A DNA stretch of 64,000 nt. Source: Megaleporinus macrocephalus (lineage: Eukaryota; Chordata; Actinopteri; Characiformes; Anostomidae). Position 1 is the first letter of the stretch, and each line of letters starts with the position of its first letter. Shown piece after piece: positions 47,997-59,100 of the stretch. The position numbers and the translations under genes are program-made. Location of the stretch: NCBI GenBank assembly GCA_021613375.1, contig CM038705.1:6715604-6779603 (forward strand). The letters run 5' to 3'. The notes under the pieces are model-generated. The model did not search any database. It saw nothing but the letters and a program-made list of their open reading frames with translations, and was not told the DNA's origin.

Positions 47997-50900
47997 AGAG
48001 AGTAGAGAGAGAGAGAGAGAGTTGTGCCTTTGATTCACAGTCTAACTATTTAAAACAAAAGCGGTCTCAAGAAATTATTAATTAAAACCAGTTTAAAAAT
48101 AGGAAAAAGGAACAAACAATTATAGTTGAAAGCCACATGAGCGGAGAGAGAAAGCGAGAGAGATCCAAATAAACATTGACTGGCTATTAATGCAAATAGC
48201 CAAAAAACACGAAACCTAAAGATAAGTTGTAAAGGAGGTCTAAGGGTGTAATGATGTCTAGCAGCTAGGGGTGTGTGATATCTATCGTCTACGACAATAT
48301 CTGCCGTGTTAACGATGTGCAAGCTGACGTTATCGAGTGCGCTACTGACTGGGGAAAAAACAACAATCAGAACTCCTCGACTCCACACGCTTTAGGACAG
48401 GCAGCTGCGAGTGCACATTGAGAGTGTCCATACTGTGTGCTATCATAGGCTAAAGCTAGCATAGCTGCCTAAACAACACACCTAAAGCTGAAAACGAGTG
48501 AACACACTGCACCAGGGGTAGAAACTCAGACACCGCCAGCCTCGTCTACAGTCTACCGCCTTAGATTTAACTCCTAGACGAGGATCATCTTCACTCGTGT
48601 GGAGCTGGTCTGGATCTGGAAAGACTAATGTTGCACAGAAGATGACAGTTTACAGACTTTGTAAGAAAACAGCCGTTAAAGATCAACAGCTAACCTGTTC
48701 ATCATCTCCCAACAAACCACCACACAGAGTATGAGGAGTATGAACAGAGTATGAGGAGTATAAAGAGAGTATGAGGAGTATGAAGAGAGTATGAGGAGTA
48801 TGAACAGAGTGTGAGGAGTATGAACAGAGTATGAGGAGTATAAAGAGAGTATGAGGAGTATGAAGAGAGTATGAGGAGTATAAACAGAGTATGAGGAGTA
48901 TAAACAGAGTATGAAGAGTATGAAGAGAGTATGAGGAGTATGAAGAGAGTATGAGGAGTATGAACAGAGTATGAGGAGTATGAACAGAGTATGAGGAGTA
49001 TAAACAGAGTATGAAGAGAGTATGAGGAGTATAAACAGAGTATGAGGAGTATGAAGAGAGTATGAGGAGTATTAAGAGAGTATGAGGAGTATTAAGAGAG
49101 TATGAGGAGTATGAAGAGAGTATGAGGAGTATAAACAGAGTATGAGGAGTATAAACAGATATGAGGAGTATGAAGAGAGTATGAGGAGTATTAAGAGAGT
49201 ATGAGGAGTATGAAGAGAGTATGAGGAGTATGAACAGAGTATGAGGAGTATAAACAGAGTATGAGGAGTATAAAGAGTATGAGGAGTATGAAGAGAGTAT
49301 GAGGAGTATTAAGAGAGTATGAGGAGTATGAAGAGAGTATGAGGAGTATAAACAGAGTATGAGGAGTATGAAACAGAGTATGAGGAGTATGAAGAGAGTA
49401 TGAGGAGTATAAGAGAGTATGAGGAGTATAAACAGAGTATGAGGAGTATGAAGAGAGTATGAGGAGTATAAACAGAGTATGAGGAGTATGAAGAGAGTAT
49501 GAGGAGTATTAAGAGGAGCTAAGAGGAGTATGAAGAGAGTATGAGGAGTATAAACAGAGTATGAGGAGTATAAACAGAGTATGAGGAGTATGAAGAGAGT
49601 ATGAGGAGTATGAAGAGAGTATGAGGAGTATTAAGAGAGTATGAGGAGTATTAAGAGAGTATGAGGAGTATGAAGAGAGTATGAGGAGTATAAACAGAGT
49701 ATGAGGAGTATAAACAGAGTATGAGGAGTATGAAGAGAGTATGAGGAGTATTAAGAGAGTATGAGGAGTATAAACAGAGTATGAGGAGTATAAACAGATT
49801 ATGAGGAGTATGAAGAGAGTATGAGGAGTATGAACAGAGTATGAGGAGTATGAAGAGAGTATGAGGAGTATTAAGAGAGTATGAGGAGTATAAACAGAGT
49901 ATGAGGAGTATAAACAGATTATGAGGAGTATGAAGAGAGTATGAGGAGTATGAACAGATTATGAGGAGTATAAACAGATTATGAGGAGTATGAAGAGAGT
50001 ATGAGGAGTATAAACAGAGTATGAGGAGTATGAACAGAGTATGAGGAGTATTGTAGTACTGAGTACTGTTACCTCAATGAAACACTGAATGCATTATCTC
50101 TGAAGCCCGTCTTTGTGGAGAGGCGTGAACTGTTTTCACAAGCGTGCTCACTCATTGTTCACTAACACATCAATACAGAATCAATACAATATTTTCAGAA
50201 CCAGCCATTGAAAAGCGTTCGTTTATGGTAGTTAATTAGTGTTTTATTGCCTACGGTCAGCACTACAGGACAGAACGTTTAACAGAGCACACACGGAACC
50301 CATGAAACATAAATGTTAGGACGAAAAAAAAGAAGGTCACCGAGAAATTACGGTATGTTATTAACAACACACAACAAATTAAGCCGGTGCTACATCCAAT
50401 ACATTAACAGGCTCATTCATCTCCACCACACTCACACTCGAGCAGGCCAGGGCACCCGACCTGACCTTACCGGCCTTGGGTTTGTTTTGTAATTACACAG
50501 TCTGTGGAATCAATCACAGCTGACCAGTGTACACCAGCCTTCCTCTCTCTCTTTCTCTCTCCTTCCTACTTAATTTCTCCCTCTTCCTTCATCCTCTCTC
50601 TCGGTCTCTCTCCCTCTCTTTCTTGCACGTTTCCTACTTTTTCATTCACCGTCATATCTTTGCCTTTCAAAACACTCTCCTTCTCTGGCTCGCTAATGTA
50701 ATGGTTTTTACTAGACCTCATTACGTATGTCATTATGTGTAATTACACCTGCTGCCGGTCGCCGCGACGACGCTGGCGGCTACGGCATTGCCGTGGTAAC
50801 CGGTGGGCTCAATTAGGCCAAGATTGATTCTACTTTGAGTGTGAGAAGACACGACACATCAGTCACAGACAGCTCCGCCTGGCCTGGTGCACACTCGTCT

Positions 50901-51795
50901 AATGAATACACATCACTTGAACCCTTCCTGGCTTTTCAAAACGTGGTCAAAGAACAAGAGAGAAACAGACTCTGTGGTAAAGATCAGTCCAGCTAGCCCA
51001 CTAATAGGGTTTTTAATAGTATGTTAGCGTTAAGCTAACTTGTAAACATTCTTAGGCTTTTCTAGCTTAAACACAAACTCAAAAACTCACAGAGCACTTT
51101 GTTATGAACACCTTCCTGTATCTACACCCATTGGTCCATCTGTTCCTCTGTATTTTTGGTTACCCTGCTCTATAATGGTCAGTACCCCTGGTGGTGTGTT
51201 AGTGTGTGTTGTGCTGGTGTGAGTAGATCAGACACAGTAGTGCTGCTGCTGCTGTGTTTAAACACCTCAGGGTCCCTGCTGGACAGAGAATAGTCCACCA
51301 ACCAAAACTATCCAGACCTCAGTGTCAGTGTCATTTCAGTGCTGAGCATGATCTACTACCAAAATAATACCTTCTCTATGGTGGTCTTATGTGGTCTGGA
51401 CCATTGAAGAACAGGGTGGAAGGGGGATAACATGCAGATAGTATGCAGAAAAACAGATGAACTTTCAAAAGCGTGATGTTTTCTCATGCACCACTGGAAA
51501 TACTATCCGATTCCACTGAGATGTATTTATTATTATCTCAGTTTATATGATGCATAAGGCCTTTAGTTCCGTTCAGCCAAAGTCCTTATAGATGACAGAC
51601 GTAGTTTGGCTTTTGTGGTTGTGATGTCACAAATCTGAACATGTGTTTTGTTGTTACTGAGGTGGGCAAAGTTGGTAACCATTGTGCTGTTTTAAGCTAA
51701 CAGGAGTTTAAAATAGAACAGACTTGATTAAAAAGCATTGTGGGACATTCAGTCAGTTCTGTTTTTATCTGTAAGTTTCTTTTTCTGGCTGCTTA

Positions 51796-51873
<78 letters not shown>

Positions 51874-54802
51874 CTCTCTCTCTTTCTCTGTCTCTCTCTC
51901 TCAGGGTCTATCAAGTCCTCCTCTTCCTCTCTGGATCTGACCTGTATGTACTCTGAGCGCTCTCAAGTGAAGCTTGCGAAGTGGAGCCACGTTAAGCGGC
52001 CTGACCTTCAGCTACCGACGAATGCCAAGTTAGGCAAGCTGACCATCTCCATATCTCTTCCAGTCACCCCTGAGACGGCGGGCCAGTACGCCTGCACGGT
52101 GCAGCTGAGAAACTCTAAAACGCTCAAATACACGTACAACGTCACACTGCCCCCTGCAGGTGAGTGAGTTCACCATCATTTCTGGGAATGTTTAGTTATC
52201 TAAGTTTATGTAATGTATTACAGTGATAGTAATAGATGGTGATGGTGATAGATGGTGATACTGATCATGTAGGTAGACTTATAGAACTGGCTTGTAACTC
52301 TCTTAGCCACGTTAAGCAGGCTGGAAATTCTCCACAAGGGGGCACCATTAGCACTTAAAAAGCTACATAAGAGTGCTTTTCATGGGTTACGCTGTGTGTT
52401 CTTGTTAAAGGGAACCCCCGGCTGGTAACACGTGTAAGCCTTAATATGGTGTAAGACTCTAAGACTCTTGTTTTATTCTTTTTATTCTTTTACTCTTTTG
52501 TCACTTCAGTCTGGATGAGTTTGAGTGGTTCAGTAGACCACCACTGGTGAGAGACTTGACGGAGGCTGTTGGTTTTATGCGTAGACTAAAACACAATGCA
52601 GTGCCACAGTTTCCCCACACAGGAAGTCCAAAAGCTCCAGATTATGGAGAACCGAGAGAAGAACCGTGAACGTGAACATGCGCTGGATTCTCTCCTGAGA
52701 ACGTTTAGCGTTAGCGTCAGCTGCTTCTCCCTCATTTGTGGATCCTGAAGGTGAAAGTCCAGTCTTAGTAGTGAACATACTACTTCACTAATAAAGGAGT
52801 GTGAAGCTCAGAGACACTCCCGTTCAGTGTATCTAGCTGTTTACTGAGCGTGAATGTTTCCTGCTAGAAAGCGGAGCTCCTTTAACAGACACTCTCCTTC
52901 TCCGTCAACACCAACACACAGCTTCACAACAACTCCAGCACTGTGTCACTCTCTCCTCCACCCTCTCTGTTCACCATTTACACTAACGTGGTGTGTGATG
53001 TCACCGCTGATGTCAGAAATGTTGAGTTCTAGCTCAAACTGTAAAGACTGAACAGTAGCATGTTTAGTAGCTAGCTGTGCTCAAGCGTGACGGCCGGTTA
53101 CTGCAACCATTTGACGTCACTACCCGCTGATCACGTCAGTAGATACAACAATGGAGACCCACGTGCAGCATATATTACAGAAAATCTAATAAATCTGATA
53201 CTTTTAGTGATTTTTACAATGTGTCTTAATAATTTAGAGTCATTACACCATATTAAGGCTTACATGTGTTACCAGCTGGGGTTCCCTTTAAATATCATGA
53301 CTAAGAACTCGCTACATAACCATTTTATAAACATATCAGCACAGATTTTGTATTTTGTTACCAAACATTATGACATCAGGCATAGCAGTTAACAGCAGTG
53401 GTAACATAACACTGTTATACAGAATTACTGACATGAGTGATGTGGCAGCTACAGCTTGCATGCCACTGCCATTCATTCACAGCATGAACTTTGTTTTCAT
53501 TAGTGTTTAGTAGTGTATACTATACTAATGCATTATATAGTAGTGTATGCCTGAAACTACTAATCATATTGTTTCATTAGTTTAGAATGAGCCCTTCATA
53601 TCCACATATGAGAGGGTCATCTTCCAGCAGAGGCATCCATGTAGAGCCGCAATGTTTCAACGGTAGCCCAGAATTGGCAAACCTCGCACATGTTGTTGAG
53701 AGCGCCTTTCACGCCCCTAATATTTCACATAAACCAGTTGTGCAGCTAAGTTTACATGAGTGGCTTATACTCTGGAAAGAGAATCCCTGCAGTGCATGTT
53801 GCTATAAATATCAGGGACTGATGGAGTAAGAGAAAGAGGGAGAGATGTGTTTGTGTGTGTATGTGAGTGAGCACAGCCAGCGTCTCTACTGTGATATAAA
53901 TTCCATCGATTTTTGGACATTTCTGCATAATTCATGTAATGTGGACAGACATCCAGAGCGGTTTAATGTGAAATAGTAGAGAAACAGACAGGCTCAGATT
54001 TCTTTACAGTGCTGGTGAATGGAACCAGGGGTCACCCTGTCTACAACACACACATATCTATTTTATTTACTATCCAAACACTAGTGAACCTACACATGTC
54101 TGAGTTTTACGTGTAATGTTGATGATGGGAAAATAGTGGAAAATCTGAGGAAATCTGTATTCTTGGGGACTGTTTTGGCACCCTGCATGTATCCATCTAG
54201 TTGTTAAAGCCAAAATCTTAATACCAACATATCAAACATCAGGAAGTGTATTTGTATAGCTGTACACGAGCATTAGTTGATGATCTGAAAGTACAGAAAG
54301 CCAACTCCCCTTCACGTGCATGTGTGTCCTAGGGTCTACAGATTACACTTTCATTTTTGGTTGGTGTCCGTGTGTAAATAAACGAAATTGTAAGTGTAAT
54401 TTGTAGAGTCCATACGCCCTAGGACACAGATGTCTGTGTGTGTGCATGGAAAAGTGGGTCGTAACTTGACACGACACCGGCATCAGAAGAACAGAACCAC
54501 GTGGCGTTACCAGGTAGAGTAATGCTGGTGCAAGATGAATTTATTTAGGTTAGCCTGCAACAGGACTGAGGTTAGAAACTCAAAGGGTAATAAGACAGAT
54601 AAGGTCCCAGCCTAGATCACAGTCTTTCATAAATAAAAGAGGAATATTCTGCTATTGACTTGTCATAATGTCTATGCTGGGAATAACTAAGCTAGCACCT
54701 TTTACAGCTAGCTGAACACCCATAGTTGTTGAGGCGGTAGTGGTGCCGTAAAGTGTTAATGTACCCGCACCTCTAAAGTTACATAGAACTGAAGACCCAT
54801 AG

Positions 54803-54839
<37 letters not shown>

Positions 54840-55105
54840 GCCGTAAAGTGTCCATGTACCCGCACCTCCAAAGCTACATAGAACTGAAGACCCATAGTTG
54901 TTGTTGTTGTTGTTGTTGTTGTGGTGCCGTAAATTGTTCATGCACCCGCACCTCCAAAGTTACATAGAACTGAAGACCCACAGTTGTTGTTGTTGTCAGT
55001 GTTGTTGTTGTTAGTGTTGTTGTGCTGGTGGTGGTGGTGGTGGTGGTACTGTAAAGTGTTCACATACCTGCTCCTCCAAAGTTACATAGAACTAAAGACC
55101 CACAG

Positions 55106-55149
<44 letters not shown>

Positions 55150-55370
55150 AGTGTTGTTGTTGTTGTTGTGGTGGTGGTGGTGGTACTGTAAAGTGTTCAC
55201 ATACCTGCTCCTCCAAAGTTACATAGAACTAAAGACCCACAGTTGTTGTTGTTGTTGTTGTTGTTGTTGTTAGTGTTGTTGTTGTTAGTGTTGTTGTGCT
55301 GCTGGTGGTGGTACTGTAAAGTGTTCACATACCTGCTCCTCCAAAGTTACATAGAACTAAAGACCCACAG

Positions 55371-55402
<32 letters not shown>

Positions 55403-55855
55403 AGTGTTGTTGTGCTGGTGGTGGTGGTGGTGGTGGTACTGTAAAGGGTTCACATACCTGCTCCTCCAAAGTTACATAGAACTAAAGACCCACAGTTGTT
55501 GTTGTTGTTGTTGTTGTTAGTGTTGTTGTGCTGGTGGTGGTGGTGGTGGTGGTACTGTAAAGTGTTCACATACCTGCTCCTCCAAAGTTACATAGAACTA
55601 AAGACCCACAGTTGTTGTTGTTGTTGTTGTTGTTGTTGTTAGTGTTGTTGTTGTTGTGGTGGTGGTGGTGGTGGTACTGTAAAGTGTTCACATACCTGCT
55701 CCTCCAAAGTTACATAGAACTAAAGACCCACAGTTGTTGTTGTTGTTGTTGTTGTTAGTGTTGTTGTTGTTAGTGTTGTTGTGCTGCTGGTGGTGGTACT
55801 GTAAAGTGTTCACATACCTGCTCCTCCAAAGTTACATAGAACTAAAGACCCACAG

Positions 55856-55892
<37 letters not shown>

Positions 55893-55984
55893 GATGGTGG
55901 TGGTGGTGGTACTGTAAAGTGTTCACATACCTGCTCCTCCAAAGTTACATAGAACTGAAGACCCACAGTTGTTGTTGTTGTCAG

Positions 55985-56017
<33 letters not shown>

Positions 56018-56093
56018 GCTGGTGGTGGTGGTGGTACTGTAAAGTGTTCACATACCTGCTCCTCCAAAGTTACATAGAACTGAAGACCCACAG

Positions 56094-56127
<34 letters not shown>

Positions 56128-59100
56128 GGTGGTGGTGGTGCTGTAAAGTGTTCACATACCTGCTCCTCCAAAGTTACATAGAACTGAAGACCCACAGTTG
56201 TTGTTGTTGTCAGTGTTGTTGTTGTTGTTGTTGTGGTGGTGGTGGTGCTGTAAAGTGTTCACGTACCCACACCTCCAAAGTTACATAGAACTAAAGACCC
56301 ACAGTTGTTGTTGTTGTTGTTGTTAGTGTTGTTGTTGTTGTTGTTGTTGTTGTTGTGCTGGTGGTGGTGGTGGTACTGTAAAGTGTTCACATACCTGCGC
56401 CTCCAAAGTTACATAGAACTGAAGACCCACAGTTGTTGTTGTTGTTGTTGTGCCGTAAAGTGTTCATGTACCCGCACCTCCAAAGCTACATAGAACTGAA
56501 GACCCATAGTTGTTGTTGTTGTTGTTGTGGTGCCGTAAAGTGTTCATGTACCCTAACCTCTAAAGTTACATAGAACTGAAGACCCATAGTTGTTGTTGTT
56601 GTTGTTGTGGTGCCGTAAATTGTTCATGCACCCGCACCTCCAAAGTTACATAGAACTGAAGACCCACAGTTGTTGTTGTTGTCAGTGTTGTTGTTGTTGT
56701 CGTTGTGCTGGTGGTGGTACTGTAAAGTTTTCACATACCTGCTCCCCCAAAGTTACATAGAACTGAAGACCCATAGTTGTTGGTGTGTGACCTGGTGCCA
56801 TAAAGTCTCTCAAGATGCCTCACTCACGCTCTTTCACGGTTACATAGCACTGTAGGAGGTGTGCTCTGCCTGGTGAGGCAACGACAGAGACAGCAGTCTC
56901 CCTGTTATAAGTCTAAGTACCATCAGAATGATTCAGAAGCTGATATTTTAAGGTAAAAGTGTTATATAATGGTTTAAGTCTCCGGCATCTGGTTCCTCTC
57001 AGATTTTTTCTGTAAACCTCTCAGACCTTTTTCTGTAAACAGTTCTGAGTTGGTCATGGTGACATGGCATGTTTTGTTGATTTTCTAAAAAATAAGATAA
57101 GTGGAAATAAGTGGACACATCCTTAACAGGGAACACACTTATATATGACATTTTTCTGTACATTTTGCTGCAGAGTTAGAGTTTAACACACTGGAGAAAA
57201 AGGAGCATAAACTATAAATAGGGTTCCCAAATCTCCAGCACACAGCGTTATGAAAAATCTGTGAAACCCCCCTTTAAAAGAACCAAACATGATAACGCTG
57301 CTAACAGTGGATGGCATTACATGGCATAGGGCATGATGTCATTTGTGTAATGTTAATTGATGGCTGTGGGCTCTCATTCATTACACGATTATTGACTAAA
57401 CTATGGCTTTAACTCTAATCACCATCCTTCTTGTGCCACATCAGACAGTGGCATTCCGCGGTTCAGCAGACAGGTCAAACTCTGAAACAGTTTCATTCAC
57501 GTCCAGAGTGACCCAAACCATCAATTACAGCCAATCTACTCCCATTAGTATTGATTAAGGCTCATGTTTGGTAGTCTTGTAGCTAATAAGCAGAGCCCAA
57601 GCCCACGTGACTGAAAGTAGTGGGCTAATATTTCGGGCCTTTATTTATTACGTACCTTCGTCGTCATCTTCCAGAGAAGGTGAAACTTGACACGTCCAAA
57701 CATTGCGGCTCTGTTTGCTTGGCTGATGTCAGTTCAAACCCGCATGCAAATTCAGTTTAGGCCTATCGCCCCATCACAGACACTGAGGGAAATTTGAATA
57801 CACTGAAAACAGCAGCATTACGTAATGCCCTTGCTCTCCCTCCTTCCCTCTCTCCTTCCCTCCCTCCCTCCCTCCCTCTGCTGTGCCTACTTTTCAGGGT
57901 TTTTCACTCACATTACCTGATAGGTGTTCTGCAGGAGCTTTTTGAAACATTAGAAGGTTCAGGAGACTAAGTCCAATGTACAGATGTTCCTTGTTTATTA
58001 GATATAGAGTGAGTAAATCTCAGGTTCTGCTTTCTCCTTCTATCCCCAATAAAGAACGACCTTGCTGTGTGAGCGAGCCGCCTGCCAACGCGATCACAGA
58101 CTCTACAGGCTTTCTGCTGACACCTGCTGGTCAGTGCTGCCATTACATCCTCACATATAGTGATTTGCTACTTTTAACCACAGCAGTAATCACATTATGT
58201 AGAATTATGTCTTAAAATAACAGCTTTGAAATCTTTTTGATCCTACTTTTACCTAGAATAAGGAGAATGGTGTCTCTGGCACTGCCACTCCAGGCCCAGA
58301 ACTCCTACTATAGTGCTATGTAACTTTTGGAGGAGGGTGCATGAGACTGAACAGAGCTTTATGGCACCACGTTCCACACCAACAACTCTTCAGCTAGCTT
58401 AAGAAGAATCTGGCTCGGTATTACTAGCATGCACACAATGGCAGAGGCTGGAAAACAGTGAAATCCTGACTGCAGAGGTTTTATCCCTGCCAGTATTATC
58501 TATGAATGACTGTGATTTTGGCTGTAACCATCACTTTGTTTGTAGGTTTTCCGAATGCCAAGTCTTTAACCCCCGTTTCAGGCTAACATGCATAGAAATA
58601 CATTCATCTCACGGCAAAAAAGTCAAATAAGCCTTTGAAGCCTGTAATAAAATTCTGTAATATTACTCTGCCTTGCAGTTCTACGTGATCGTCTTTGCTA
58701 GCACTCGTCACAGTGTGGGTTTTGTACAGCTTTATCATCTTTATTCTTCTCCAGTCTTCAGTCTTTACACAACAGAAGGGAAGAGCTGCTTCCGCTCGGC
58801 CAAAACAAACAAGGACTTTTCACCACATCTGCCCTCTGTTTTACTGAGACCTGGTATACTGAGACCTGGTCTCAGCTGACCCTGGTCAACGTGCTGCAGA
58901 ACCCCAAATTCTGGCTCCCCAGCAAAATCCAACTCCCCTCTGCACGCACACGTGTCACACAGGCACATGGACGCTACAGATTGCACTCACAGTGTAATTT
59001 AATTACACACAGAAACAGCCCAAATAATGAATGTAACCTGCAGAGTCCATATGTCTTTGGACACATTTGCGGAGGGGAGGCAGATTCTGTACCTTCAGCT

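Noticed and set aside
47748..48038. Ser/Leu-rich minus-strand frame
   Set aside because: Translation of a (GA)n microsatellite; no independent evidence of coding.
55734..56855. Plus-strand poly-Leu/poly-Cys frames
   Set aside because: They are translations of (TTG)n and (GTG)n triplets in the compound array.
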